Under the pieces are notes generated by a model. The model was not told the origin of the DNA, made no database searches, and saw only the letters and a program-made list of their open reading frames with translations. The position numbers were made by a program, and so were the translations under genes. Shown piece after piece: positions 1-8,795 of a stretch of DNA of 30,444 nt. Position 1 is the stretch's first letter. Every line of letters starts with the position of its first letter. The stretch lies in contig JAITKS010000016.1 in the NCBI GenBank assembly GCA_031278315.1, positions 1 to 30,444 of the forward strand. The letters are read 5' to 3'. This stretch comes from Planctomycetaceae bacterium. Its GTDB lineage: Bacteria > Planctomycetota > Planctomycetia > Pirellulales > Thermoguttaceae.

Positions 1-426
1 CAACAGGATTATAACCCGCCCCACTCGGGGCGGGTAAAATCCCCCGCCAAACTGAAGCCCTGAAAGGGCGATCGGATATTTGCTCAATAATAGTGATTAG
101 CGATTCGAACTTATAATCAGTGTTAAGCTCCGCATGCGAACTAACCACTAACCACTATACACTAACCACTATACTGCTGTCTTTTCAGGGCGAATTTATT
201 TTATGCGCGGATGATTTGCTATTTGTTTTTTTGTCGGATTCTTCACGATAATCGTGTCATAATATCCTGCCGCCCTTTCAGGGCTTCGGAGAGGGGGGAC
301 TTTTACCCGCCCCGCTGGGGCGGGCTATAATCCTGTTGCCCTTTCAGGGCGATTCTAGTTTTATTCGTGAACGGTCACCTTTTTCGTTACAAAAAATAAT
401 ACCGAATTTTAAAGTACAATGAGTAT
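1..426. repeat. Large palindromic intergenic repeat, left end cut by window
   Basis: No gene here. The first ~45 bases (ACCCGCCCC..GGGGCGGGT) recur inverted at about 303-345, and GCCCTGAAAGGGCG near 56-71 recurs inverted near 270-280 and 340-352, so the block is a large imperfect palindrome. A middle part (about 85-175) with repeated ACTAACCACTA matches, in inverted orientation, the core of the repeat at 11570-11700. The right end (401-426) is a diverged copy of the terminal sequence found at both ends of the 26049-26451 element. I read this as the right part of the same repeat family. No transposase is seen in it. Confidence 0.7.
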
Positions 427-449
427 ATATTACTTTTTTCTTTTTTTCT

Positions 450-944
450 TTATTGTTTACTAATTTCTTTTATGAGATCGACAGCTTTTTCTGGTGTAAC
501 GTTGCTGTGTACTTTTCCGTCAATAACCAACACGGGAGCTAGTCCGCAAGCTCCGAGACATGAAACCGTTTCTACGGTGAATTTCATGTCGTCTGTTGTT
601 TGTTTTCCTTCGTTTAGATTTAATTCTGTCCGTAGTTCGTTCAAAATATTTTCTGAACCGCGTACATGACAAGCAGTACCATCGCAAAGTTTACAAGTGT
701 GTTCGCCCTTGGGGACAAGCGTGAAATGTGCGTAAAATGTCGCAACACCAAACACGTTAACAGGCGGAATCGATAGAGATTTCGCTATAAATGTAAGTAT
801 GTCTTCAGGCAGATAACGATAATATTCCTGCACTTGCTGCAATATAGGTATCAAACGTGAAGGATTATGATTGTTTGATTCGAGAATATTAATAACTTGA
901 TCAAATTTTTGTAACTGCGTTTTTGATTGGTCAACTATGTTCAT
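450..944 (-). CDS. nuoE: NuoE/HndA-type thioredoxin-like [2Fe-2S] ferredoxin subunit (24 kDa NADH dehydrogenase family)
   Basis: 164 residues, the usual length of the 24 kDa subunit of complex I and of the small subunit of NAD(P)-linked and electron-bifurcating hydrogenases. An N-terminal helical part (about 10-75, with LIPILQQVQEYYRYLP and VFGVATFYAHF) precedes the thioredoxin-like ferredoxin domain. The [2Fe-2S] ligands are visible as C87-x4-C92 (CDGTACHVRG) and C129-x3-C133 (SCLGACGLAP). In the family this subunit passes electrons between the FMN subunit (NuoF) and the partner complex in the cytoplasm. No nuoF or hydrogenase gene follows: the sequence downstream (left) is a repeat, so the gene looks detached from its partners, at least within this window. 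The symbol could equally be hndA or hydC. The Shine-Dalgarno is weak (AAAGAA). A small GC hairpin at 963-980 lies in its leader. Confidence 0.92.
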   Translation of the reverse strand: MNIVDQSKTQLQKFDQVINILESNNHNPSRLIPILQQVQEYYRYLPEDILTFIAKSLSIPPVNVFGVATFYAHFTLVPKGEHTCKLCDGTACHVRGSENILNELRTELNLNEGKQTTDDMKFTVETVSCLGACGLAPVLVIDGKVHSNVTPEKAVDLIKEISKQ

Positions 945-1309
945 TTTTTTCTTTAATTGTTAAACCGCAAAAAAGCGGTTATGAAAATGGAAATGATCTA
1001 AAAGGTAATTCTAAAAAAATTCTAAACACGAAATACACAGAAATTATTTAAAAACTTTCGTGTGAATTCGTTTAATGCCGTGTGTTTCGTGTTAAAAAAA
1101 TTTAAACACAAAATGGACGAAAATTATCGTCTATTCCAAAATTACGTCAAGGTACGGTTCGTTAGACCGCTAGTTGTTCAAAATTAACTCTTGAAATTCT
1201 AAAGAGTTTCTAAACAATCAGCGATTAGCCGGATCGAATTGAAATTTCAGGTGAGAGCAGTTTACAAATATTCCCCTGATATAGTACAAAACAAATTACT
1301 AGATAACCT
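945..1309. other. Intergenic region between fliS and nuoE
   Basis: No credible gene. It holds a 6-bp stem hairpin (963-980, AACCGC/GCGGTT). An imperfect long inverted repeat follows, with 14-nt arms at 1025-1038 and 1080-1093 built from the AACACGAAATACAC motif. A copy of the CTCACTTGAA-type box, read on the minus strand, lies at 1231-1265. Confidence 0.6.
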
Positions 1310-2143
1310 CTACTTATACGGATTAGGACGAATGATCTGCGAAATCGGTTTGATCGGTTGTTGTGTCGGTTGAACCGGCTGAACAGGTTGAGATTGCTGA
1401 GATTGTTGAGTCGTTTTTTGTTCCATTGCGGCAAGAGATTCGTTTATTTGAATGCCGGATACTAATGGTTTTTTTATCGGCGAATTTACTTGTTGCAAGT
1501 TCGCATCGGATTGAATCGGTTTCGACGTAAAAGATACAGTCTGAATTACGTTTGAGTTTGACGGTTTTGCGAAAGTTGTCAATCCGGATGGAAATGATTG
1601 AGGTTTTGAATATCCGCCTGAACTTGTTGCTGCTTTGCCTGACACATTATTTGTAACGTTAATTGATTTCGACGAACAGTTAGACGACAACTTAAATTCT
1701 GCCGCTTCGTTTTTACTTGAACTATTATTGTTATTGGCGGTATTATTTGTTTGCGAAGTTGTCGAGCCGAATTTTTCACAAACTTGCTGCCAAGTTTCAC
1801 GTTCGGAATTAAGGACACGCAAAGCGTCGTCGAGTTTAGACTCATCACGCCACATACTTCCTTCTGTAAGACGCCGAAAAATGAAAAGATATATTGACGC
1901 TAGTTGTTTAGCTATTGACGGATTACCTTCCATATCGAGAGAACAAAGAATTTCTGAAACGATATCTTGTGCAAGAGTCAACGATTCTATTCCTACATCA
2001 AATCTTGAATCTTTCCATGCTTGTTTTGTCCGATTGATATTCTTTATTGCTGCTTCAACGAGTAACAATTGCAACTTTTGCGGTGTTGCCGTTGAAACTT
2101 CAGCCATAAGATAATTATTTCGTGCCGTGTTATTTTTTTGCAT
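1310..2143 (-). CDS. fliS: Flagellar export chaperone FliS with long Asn/Gln/Ser-rich C-terminal extension
   Basis: Residues 1-120 match FliS throughout: NNYLMAEVSTATPQKLQLLL, then helices with AAIKNINRTKQAW, LTLAQDIVSEILCSLDME, IAKQLASIYLFIFRRL and the closing LNSERETWQQVCEK. FliS binds the C-terminus of flagellin in the cytoplasm, prevents premature polymerisation and delivers it to the flagellar type III export gate. Typical FliS ends near residue 125. This protein continues to 277 with a low-complexity tail (TTSQTNNTANNNNSSS, then Q/P-rich blocks QPVQPVQPTQQPIKP) that probably is disordered. No flagellar neighbours are present. No Shine-Dalgarno precedes the start; M13 is an alternative start but would cut the first conserved helix. 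The family call is firm; the role of the tail is unknown. Confidence 0.92.
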   Translation of the reverse strand: MQKNNTARNNYLMAEVSTATPQKLQLLLVEAAIKNINRTKQAWKDSRFDVGIESLTLAQDIVSEILCSLDMEGNPSIAKQLASIYLFIFRRLTEGSMWRDESKLDDALRVLNSERETWQQVCEKFGSTTSQTNNTANNNNSSSKNEAAEFKLSSNCSSKSINVTNNVSGKAATSSGGYSKPQSFPSGLTTFAKPSNSNVIQTVSFTSKPIQSDANLQQVNSPIKKPLVSGIQINESLAAMEQKTTQQSQQSQPVQPVQPTQQPIKPISQIIRPNPYK

Positions 2144-3133
2144 AATAATTAATTAAATTAAATTCGGAAATATTCGTAATATTCTATCGCATTAAATTAT
2201 TTCTTTGTAATTTTGAATAATGTAATTTGCTTGTTATGAATATTATTTTTGCGAATATTCAATTACCTGTAACAGAACCCAATAAACGTATTTTTCAATA
2301 TAACCGCTACTCTCACGATAACCGTTATCGACAAATTGATTATCACGAGTCGTTATTTTAATCGATAGAATTAATAACCGTTTTAATCCCAATATTTAGA
2401 ATAACACGAATATTTTAAACTGACCGCCAATATTCCTGTAACATTCAATTGATATTATCGATATGAAAATTTTAACTCATACTGCATGAATTGATAATTC
2501 AAATTATATTTCAAAAAAGATAATTGCATTAAAATTTAATTTTGTGTACAAGAAATAAATATCAAACTTAAAATTTTTGTAACTCTCTAGCAGTATCGCA
2601 ATTTCCAATTTTTTTATTAATCACAAAGAACGCAACGTAAAAAATTTTTTTAATATTTCAATGGAATATTTGTTTTTTACATTAGCCCCGAAATGACAAC
2701 TTGAATAGAATTAAACGGCAAATCAATTTAAACTTTTTCTACAGCTGTTTCATGGATTTGGCTAGTTACGTATTTTTTTTAGTCTGATTTATACTTTACA
2801 TTGTACTCTGTAATAAAACTATTTTTACTATTTATTTTGCCGATAAATCTCTCCGATTATTTAAGAGAGTTTATGCACAAAATTTTAGTTTTAACTATAA
2901 GAAAAAATAAAAAATAAAGTAATTTTAAATAAACGATTGACTAATACCTTTTTGAGTGGAATAATTCATACAGTTTTTGACAGCCGAAAATTCAATTTTA
3001 GATAATACTACAATATGTTATAAACTGTTCAAACTTTATTGTATGTTAAGAAATTATTAAAATAAGAATTTAGTATATTCTAAAGCAGAATTTAGGTATA
3101 AAAATTCAGTAAATAAAATAGAGAGTTAAATAT
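2144..3133. other. Long AT-rich intergenic region, no gene seen
   Basis: About 990 bases between divergent genes fliS (minus) and the hydrolase (plus). It is very AT-rich with no long ORF and no RNA gene recognised. The stretch near 2300-2400 has several ATAACCG/CGGTTAT half-sites. A short inverted repeat CTCTCCGATTATTTAAGAGAG lies near 2851-2871. A candidate promoter lies at 2977-3006. Confidence 0.5.
2977..3006 (+). promoter_or_regulatory. Candidate sigma-70-type promoter for the hydrolase gene
   Basis: A perfect TTGACA (-35) at 2977-2982 is followed 18 nt later by GATAAT (-10-like) at 3001-3006. This lies 128 bases 5' of the first start codon of the alpha/beta hydrolase. In DNA this AT-rich, chance matches to the -10 are common, so the support rests on the exact -35. 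Confidence 0.35.
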
Positions 3134-4174
3134 ATGAAAATAAAAAATTCTTTGTTCCGCTTTTTAACAATATCTGATATTTTAGATAAATTAAATTTGA
3201 GTTTTCCAATTTATCAGATTGTATCAAATAAGATTTTTACTATGAGGAATTTGTTGATAATAACGTTTTTTCTACTATTAACGATTATAACAATTACTCC
3301 AAATCTATTATTCGGCGAAAATAACAAAATCAAAACAAACAGCGAATACATTCAAGATATATGGATGATAACAACAGAAACAGCATCTTGGACAAAAGCA
3401 ACAGAATCCGAATTCAATAAAATTTTGTATTGGCGGCTCCATAAAACAAAATCACAAATGTATTGGGAAAAATCAGACGCCGCAACTTTTTTCATAACAC
3501 AAAATCCATCAATACCTGTATTGATTTTCTCTCCCGGATATACTTCAACAAAAACAGAAACCATTGAAATCGGACTAAAAATTCTTGGTCTCTTTGATCC
3601 AAATAAACCAATACGAATGATTTTCTGGCAATGGCCCGCAGAGAAATTAAATTGCCGGCTCTTGCCCGATATAAGATCAAAAATTCCCGTTGCAGAAGCA
3701 AATGGAATTTATATGTCAATACTACTCAAAAAATTGAAACCAAATAGCAAAGTTAGTATTCTCGGTTTCAGCTTCGGAACACGATTGATCGGAGACGCCG
3801 TAGAAAATACCGCCGATTCTAAACCCGACGGTATGAAAATAAATTTGATCTACGGCGGAGCAGCTTCGGATAGTCAATGGCTCGCAAAAGGTAACAAAAA
3901 TGGTAATGTGCCAAAAATCGCACATAACATTCTCGTGTTTTATAATCAAGAAGATTTCAGATTAAAATTTTATCCTTTTCTTTATGCCGACGAAAACAAC
4001 GCCATACCGCTTGGCTCTGTAGGCGCACCAATGAATCGTATCGATCCTGAATATCACAACAAAATTGAAATGGTTGACCTCGCTCCTCACATCGGATTTA
4101 GACACAAAACAGTAATTCTAATCGGTTCAAAACCTTTCAAAAATCGAATCAATAAATATTTCTTCTTTGAATAA
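3134..4174 (+). CDS. Secreted or membrane-anchored alpha/beta-hydrolase-fold protein
   Basis: 346 residues. A hydrophobic segment at about 39-60 (NLLIITFFLLLTIITITPNLLFG) follows M37, so the protein may start at 3242 with a normal signal peptide. From M1 it would be an N-in anchor with a 36-residue tail. A GAGAG 8 nt before 3134 slightly favours the longer form. The hydrolase fold shows a central strand with VLIFSPGY, then MIFWQWPAE and the nucleophile elbow ILGFSFGTRL (GxSxG, Ser213). Candidate catalytic histidines are H319 and H324 in APHIGFRHK. The segment LVFYNQEDFRLKFYPFLY resembles an uncharacterised hydrolase family I associate with planctomycetes. The substrate cannot be told; lipid or ester hydrolysis is only a guess. 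It stands alone between two large gaps. Confidence 0.75.
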   Translation: MKIKNSLFRFLTISDILDKLNLSFPIYQIVSNKIFTMRNLLIITFFLLLTIITITPNLLFGENNKIKTNSEYIQDIWMITTETASWTKATESEFNKILYWRLHKTKSQMYWEKSDAATFFITQNPSIPVLIFSPGYTSTKTETIEIGLKILGLFDPNKPIRMIFWQWPAEKLNCRLLPDIRSKIPVAEANGIYMSILLKKLKPNSKVSILGFSFGTRLIGDAVENTADSKPDGMKINLIYGGAASDSQWLAKGNKNGNVPKIAHNILVFYNQEDFRLKFYPFLYADENNAIPLGSVGAPMNRIDPEYHNKIEMVDLAPHIGFRHKTVILIGSKPFKNRINKYFFFE

Positions 4175-4208
4175 CTGGTAAGATTTAAGATTTAAGATTT
4201 AAAATTTA

Positions 4209-4526
4209 GTAATCTATCAGCGGAATATTTGTTTTTTCACTTTTTTGAAAATTTTAAACACGAAATACACGAAAAAGAACTAACTATCAAGAAGTCCCGC
4301 TAGACGACTGGACGACACTTTATTAATTGTATGCTCCAGCATACAGAAGGAGCTAATTAAGTGTCGTCCCTGCAGAACTTAACAGATATGTGATTGATAA
4401 ACCGTAAGCTAAAGCATACGGTTAATAAAGTGTCGTCCCTAGCGGGACTTAACAGGTTTGTGATTGATAATTTAAAATTCGTAAACAACCAAAAAAACGA
4501 AAACTATTATTCCACTGATATATTAC
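4209..4526. repeat. MITE-like element A: TIRs GTAATATATCAGYGGAAT, inner GTGTCGTCC palindromes
   Basis: The left end at 4209 reads GTAATCTATCAGCGGAATAT. The right end, 4506-4526, is its inverted counterpart ATTCCACTGATATATTAC. Inside, a module with AAGTCCCGCTAG and GACGACACTT (4291-4320) recurs inverted at 4423-4450. A related 41-nt module beginning AGTGTCGTCCCT is present directly at 4360-4400 and 4430-4470. Two hairpins, GTATGCT-CC-AGCATAC (4329-4344) and ACCGTAAGCT-AA-AGCATACGGT (4401-4422), sit between them. It is 318 bp with no coding capacity. Confidence 0.7.
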
Positions 4527-4902
4527 GAAAAATTTTATTTCATTTTTTTTGTCTATTTTGTCTATTTCGTTTTTTTTTGTGTTTTGTAATCTCAAAAAAA
4601 ACAAAAAATTCCGCTGATATATTCTAAAATCGTAAAATAATTTGAGCCGGTAACACTACTGAATAATTACTCTGATTTTACACAAAAAAATAGTATTATA
4701 TTATATCTATATTATTTATTTTATTTATTCGCTAAAAAAAGTTTTTTTTGAACATACTATTTATTTTTGCTAAAGTATGCTATATTGTGTCAGGTTAGTT
4801 GAAAAAGGTTTTCGGCTAACTTGTTTTGTTCTCACTTTAGAAATCGACGGCTCAAAATATTAGAATTTGTCTAAGACTTGGGCGAAATAAACTGAAAAAA
4901 TC

Positions 4903-4990
4903 GTAATATATCAGCGGAAATATTATTTTTCAACTTTTTTTGGGTTAAAAATTAACTTGAAACCTTTGAGAGATTTCACTGATACATTAC
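4903..4990. repeat. Short TIR-bounded element (88 bp)
   Basis: A forward terminal sequence GTAATATATCAGCGGAAA at 4903 is paired with the inverted ATTTCACTGATACATTAC at 4973-4990. There is almost no inner cassette, so it may be a deletion derivative of the same family as element A. It lies about 200 nt upstream of the metalloprotease start. Confidence 0.6.
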
Positions 4991-5092
4991 AAAAAATCAA
5001 GTGTGAACGTACTATATTTACTAAATCAAGTTTACTATCGGCAAACGGTGAAATAAATTGCTAGTTGAAACTTCGATTTTTAACGGAATAAA

Positions 5093-5122
5093 TTGACATA
5101 CTACTATATAAATTACTAGATT
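5093..5122 (+). promoter_or_regulatory. Candidate promoter of the metalloprotease gene
   Basis: TTGACA at 5093-5098 and TAGATT at 5117-5122 are 18 nt apart, about 64 nt before the start codon. The start at 5186 is further set by GGAG at 5174-5177, 8 nt upstream. Confidence 0.35.
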
Positions 5123-5185
5123 GTTTTTTACAATTTTGTTGATGTCAAAATATTCTCTAACCCCCTAAATTTTGGAGAAAGAATA

Positions 5186-8100
5186 ATGTTAAAGAAAATT
5201 GTATTTACAGCCATTTTTGGTTTGGCGATTTTTGTTTATTTTGCTGAATTTTCATATTCGCAAAATACAGAGGTCATAGAAGCGTCGCCTGCAACTGTAA
5301 TTAGTGCGGTTCAACAAACGCTAGCGGCGGTAAAATCTACGAAAAAAGACGACAAGCCCAAACCGATTAAGGAAGTCTTGCCCGATGCGGAAAAAATTGA
5401 TGGTTTAATAACTCTTTATCGTAAAAAAGAGCAACTGTTTGCTGAAATCAAGAGTTCAAATTTAAACACTGATTATTTGATTGCCATAGCAGTAGCTAAA
5501 GGTTCTGGTTCGTCTGTAATAGGCGGTTTCACTTTAGGCGGAGCAGGTGAGGACAAACTTTGGCAATTCCGAAAAGTCGGCGACCGAATTCATGTAGTAC
5601 GCCGAAACATAAAATTCAAAGCGAATCCCGGAACGCCCGAAGAATTAGCTGTTGACGTAGCATATTCTGACAATACAGTTTACAGTTTGCCGATTGTAGC
5701 TGCCGGTGACAACGGCGGAGACGTTATTGATTTCGGTTCAATTTTTATGTCAGACTTGGCTGGTGTCGGCATGTATCTTGGTTCTTTTTCAAGAGACAAA
5801 TCTTATTGGGGAACGATAAAAGGATTCACAAATAATATTGAGTTCAGAGTTGTTGCAACTTACAGCGGCGGCGGATTGTACAGACGATTGTTCGGAACAG
5901 GTTCGGAGGATCAGGAAACTTCAACTGTTACAATTCATTATTCGATTAGCAAGTTACCGTCGTCTGGTTATACTGCGCGTCTTGCTGACAATCGAATTGG
6001 TTATTTCACGACTTCTCATAAAAATTACTCAAAAAATCCGAATGACAATCATTATGTTCGTTATATAAATCGTTGGAATTTACAAAAAGCGGATCCGACT
6101 GCAAAGCTTTCTCCGCCGAAAAAACCTATTATTTTCTGGATTTCAAAAACGACGCCGTTCCGTTACCGAAATGCTGTTCGAGACGGAATTTTAGAATGGA
6201 ATAAAGCATTTGAAAAAGTTGGAATCGTAAACGCAATCGAAGTAAGACACCAAACAGACACCGATACATGGGACGCCGAAGACATAAACTATAATACTTT
6301 TCGTTGGATTACTTCGAGTGCTAATTTCGCAATGGGACCGAGTCATGTTAATCCGATTACCGGTGAAATTCTTGACGCCGACATAATTTTCGACGCAGGT
6401 TTTGTAGAATCGTGGAGATCAACGTTCAACAAATTTATTGGCGATGTAATTCCGCCGGATATAAAAAATTCATCTAATAATGAGTTGAAAAATCTCTTAC
6501 TGAAAAAAAGTAGTAAATCGAATGGAAATAAAATTCCAAATGATATTACCGCCGTTTTAAATTCACACGGCGATAGTAATCTGCACAATATTATGCACGG
6601 AATGCAAAGCGATATAAATAGTAACACAAATGGAGAATCAAATCATAACTTGCATGAATGTTCTATTAAAAATTGTACTTGTTCGTATTCGCATGATAGA
6701 GCAAGTCAATTTGCTCTTGCATCTTTATTATTTGTGTTGTCGGATGAAGATGACGATACAATTATTTTAGGTGAAAATAACAACGATGATTCAGATGAAG
6801 ATTCAGATGAAGACTCAAATGAAGACTCAAATGATGATTCAAATGAAAATGATATAAATGAGAACAATGTTGTTACAGAAAATACCAGCGGCGATGACGA
6901 CAATGATAAAGAAAATGATAAAGAAAAAGAAGCAAAGAAGGAAGAGCCTAAAAAGGAGAAATCTGAAAAAGAGAAATCTGAAAAAGGCGATGAGAAGGGA
7001 GATTCTGAAAATGCCAAGCCGAAAAAGGGTGAGCCGAAAAAGGGTGAGTCGAAAAAGGGTGATTCTAAAAAGTCTGTTGCTAAAAAGGATGCAAAAGATA
7101 ATAAGAAGGAATCAGATAAACCGAATCGTGTAGAATTACAGAAAAAGTTGGATGAGGCTTTTGAGCGTTTTGTGCTTGAAGGCTTGAAAGATGTTGTAAT
7201 GCACGAGGTAGGACATACTCTAGGATTAAGACATAATTTTAAGGCGAGTAGTTGGCTTACGCTTGATGAGATTAACGATCCGAAGCGTTCAAAGGAATAT
7301 GGTATTGCGGGTTCGGTGATGGATTATTTGCCGGTGAATATTTCGCCAAAGGGCAAGCATCAGGGCGATTATTTTATGACAACTCTTGGACCGTATGATT
7401 ATCTTGCGATTGAGTACGGATACAAAGTTTTGTCGGGCGGAACGGAGGGCGAAACAAAAGAGCTTCGGGCGATTGCAGCAAAACAAGCAGAGAAGGGCAA
7501 CAATTATGCTCCAGATGAAGACGCTTTTCTACATGATGACCCGCTTACTATTAGACGTGATTTAGGACGAAAACCAATTGATTATGCGAAATCGGCAACA
7601 GAGCTTTACAATCAGCTGTTACCGCAAGTATTAAATAGAGCAGTGAAGGAAGGCGAAAGTTACAAAGATGTTAGCGGATTTTATCTTTCTATATTGGTAC
7701 GCCGGTTGAGTGCTGATTATTATTTGGCAAGAAATGTCGGCGGACAATATCGTAATAGGGATTGGCGCGGTGATCCCGGAAAGCGTTCTCCGATTCAACC
7801 TGTCGACGCCAAAACACAGAGGGAATCGGTAGATTTCTTGTGTAAGACGTTATTGACTTCAGGAAGTTTTTCGATTCCGCCGGATTTATACAACAAATTT
7901 GGTGAAGAAATTTGGCTGGAAAATAGGGCATACGGAAGTTCGAATACACTTGCACTTGATATTAGAGAACTCTTTTTTGACGTAAGAGCTCAAATCTTGG
8001 TTACGTTGGTTTCGCCGGATACTTTGAATCGAATAAACGATTCGCAATTTCGAGTCGGCGGCAAGAGCGAAATTTATACGATTGATGAACTTTTTGAATC

Positions 8101-8443
8101 GTTATCGAAATCAATATTTAAGGAATTGGACACAATAGGTGAAGGTACGTTTACGAATAAAAAACCTGCCATTGACATTCAACAGCGTGATTTACAATTT
8201 TTATATTTCATGATTCTTTCTACATATTCGATAAATTCGATAAATTCGACGTCAGATTTATCTATTTCAAGAACAAATGCGAGACCAATAACAAAAAATC
8301 AGCTAATTGTTTTGGAAGAGAAAATCACAAAAATTTTAGAAGGAAAGGCGAAACTTGATTTAGGGTCAAAGTTATATCTTGAAGATTTGAAATCAAGAAT
8401 TAACAAAGTTTTGGATCCAGTTTTGCAAATTTCAGCACCGTGA
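5186..8443 (+). CDS. Secreted zinc metalloprotease, DUF5117/DUF4953 type (metzincin-like), with charged low-complexity insertion
   Basis: 1085 residues with a signal peptide (about 1-25, AIFGLAIFVYFAEFSYSQ) and a GGAG ribosome site 8 nt upstream. Residues about 60-430 resemble the DUF5117 region (WQFRKVGDRIHVVRRN; PKKPIIFWISKTTPFRYRNAVRDGILEWNKAFEKVG). The zinc site is HEVGHTLGLRH: H673, E674, H677, H683, in the metzincin pattern HExxHxxGxxH. A likely Met-turn follows at GSVMDY (M712). Between DAGFVESW (about 405) and the zinc site lies an unusual insertion. An N/S/H-rich part with three closely spaced cysteines is followed by an acidic block (DSDEDSDEDSNEDSN, from about 519), then K/E-rich repeats (PKKGEPKKGESKKG) to about 645. 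Substrate and location are unknown; export is likely. A perfect terminator-like hairpin follows the stop. Confidence 0.9.
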   Translation: MLKKIVFTAIFGLAIFVYFAEFSYSQNTEVIEASPATVISAVQQTLAAVKSTKKDDKPKPIKEVLPDAEKIDGLITLYRKKEQLFAEIKSSNLNTDYLIAIAVAKGSGSSVIGGFTLGGAGEDKLWQFRKVGDRIHVVRRNIKFKANPGTPEELAVDVAYSDNTVYSLPIVAAGDNGGDVIDFGSIFMSDLAGVGMYLGSFSRDKSYWGTIKGFTNNIEFRVVATYSGGGLYRRLFGTGSEDQETSTVTIHYSISKLPSSGYTARLADNRIGYFTTSHKNYSKNPNDNHYVRYINRWNLQKADPTAKLSPPKKPIIFWISKTTPFRYRNAVRDGILEWNKAFEKVGIVNAIEVRHQTDTDTWDAEDINYNTFRWITSSANFAMGPSHVNPITGEILDADIIFDAGFVESWRSTFNKFIGDVIPPDIKNSSNNELKNLLLKKSSKSNGNKIPNDITAVLNSHGDSNLHNIMHGMQSDINSNTNGESNHNLHECSIKNCTCSYSHDRASQFALASLLFVLSDEDDDTIILGENNNDDSDEDSDEDSNEDSNDDSNENDINENNVVTENTSGDDDNDKENDKEKEAKKEEPKKEKSEKEKSEKGDEKGDSENAKPKKGEPKKGESKKGDSKKSVAKKDAKDNKKESDKPNRVELQKKLDEAFERFVLEGLKDVVMHEVGHTLGLRHNFKASSWLTLDEINDPKRSKEYGIAGSVMDYLPVNISPKGKHQGDYFMTTLGPYDYLAIEYGYKVLSGGTEGETKELRAIAAKQAEKGNNYAPDEDAFLHDDPLTIRRDLGRKPIDYAKSATELYNQLLPQVLNRAVKEGESYKDVSGFYLSILVRRLSADYYLARNVGGQYRNRDWRGDPGKRSPIQPVDAKTQRESVDFLCKTLLTSGSFSIPPDLYNKFGEEIWLENRAYGSSNTLALDIRELFFDVRAQILVTLVSPDTLNRINDSQFRVGGKSEIYTIDELFESLSKSIFKELDTIGEGTFTNKKPAIDIQQRDLQFLYFMILSTYSINSINSTSDLSISRTNARPITKNQLIVLEEKITKILEGKAKLDLGSKLYLEDLKSRINKVLDPVLQISAP
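6787..7080. repeat. In-frame tandem repeats inside the metalloprotease gene
   Basis: A 12-bp unit (GATGAAGATTCA and variants) is repeated about six times near 6787-6850, coding the acidic DSDE/NEDS run. A 15-bp unit (CCGAAAAAGGGTGAG and variants) is repeated about four times near 7018-7078, coding the PKKGE run. Because unit lengths are multiples of three, copy-number change would alter linker length without a frameshift. Confidence 0.7.
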
Positions 8444-8463
8444 AATTGTAATTGATTTTACAG

Positions 8464-8502
8464 TAACCGTTCACGGAATTTTTTTCATTCCGTGAACGGT
8501 TA
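8464..8502 (+). terminator. Terminator-like hairpin after the metalloprotease
   Basis: A perfect 16-bp stem (TAACCGTTCACGGAAT / ATTCCGTGAACGGTTA) has a 7-nt T-rich loop. It begins 21 nt after the stop codon and is followed by TGTTTTTATTGTT. The stem sequence CGTGAACGGT also occurs in the repeat at 366-376, so it could be part of a dispersed repeat used as a terminator. Confidence 0.65.
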
Positions 8503-8583
8503 TGTTTTTATTGTTAAAGAGAAATACAATTTAATGATTTCAAACCAGTCCTAAAAGGGCGGTAAGAAAATATTATTAGTACT

Positions 8584-8785
8584 GTAATATATCAGCGGAA
8601 TAATTTATTGTATCGGGAACGCGGTCGTCTCGACCGCATCTTTAGGCGTTTTTTGTACAAAAAGCAGGCGAGACACCTGCGTTCCCGGCTAATATATTTT
8701 TTAGTAATTCACTAAAATCTAAAATCTAAAATTACTCTCTCTCTGTCCTCTGTTGTTAATAAAAAAAATTCCACTGATATATTAC
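8584..8785. repeat. MITE-like element B: same TIRs as A, inner GGGAACGC palindrome
   Basis: The left TIR GTAATATATCAGCGGAAT is at 8584 and its inverted partner ATTCCACTGATATATTAC at 8768-8785. The inner cassette (8615-8686) is a palindrome that starts GGGAACGCGGTCGTCTCG and ends GCGTTCCC. The same cassette occurs at 17970-18049 inside element D, in inverted orientation, and as a degraded copy at about 14192-14265. Confidence 0.7.
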
Positions 8786-8795
8786 TATTTTAAAA

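Larger units (their letters stand above)
4175..5185. other. Repeat-rich intergenic region upstream of the metalloprotease
   Basis: About 1 kb without a credible gene. It starts with a short tandem repeat of AAGATTT (about 4179-4200). Two TIR-bounded elements follow (4209-4526 and 4903-4990), with a solo inverted TIR at 4607-4625. A CTCACTTT box copy lies at 4824-4856, just after a hairpin-like GGTTAGTT...GGCTAACT at about 4794-4822. A putative promoter is at 5093-5122. Confidence 0.6.

Noticed and set aside
4394..4627. 77-residue plus-strand ORF
   Set aside because: It starts inside a repeat module of element A, ends in a solo TIR and has a poly-T-encoded Phe/Leu-rich composition, so it is not a gene.
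6706..7017. 103-residue minus-strand Ser/Phe-rich ORF
   Set aside because: It is the complement of the acidic and lysine-rich repeats of the metalloprotease gene, which has a signal peptide and a zinc site in the other frame.
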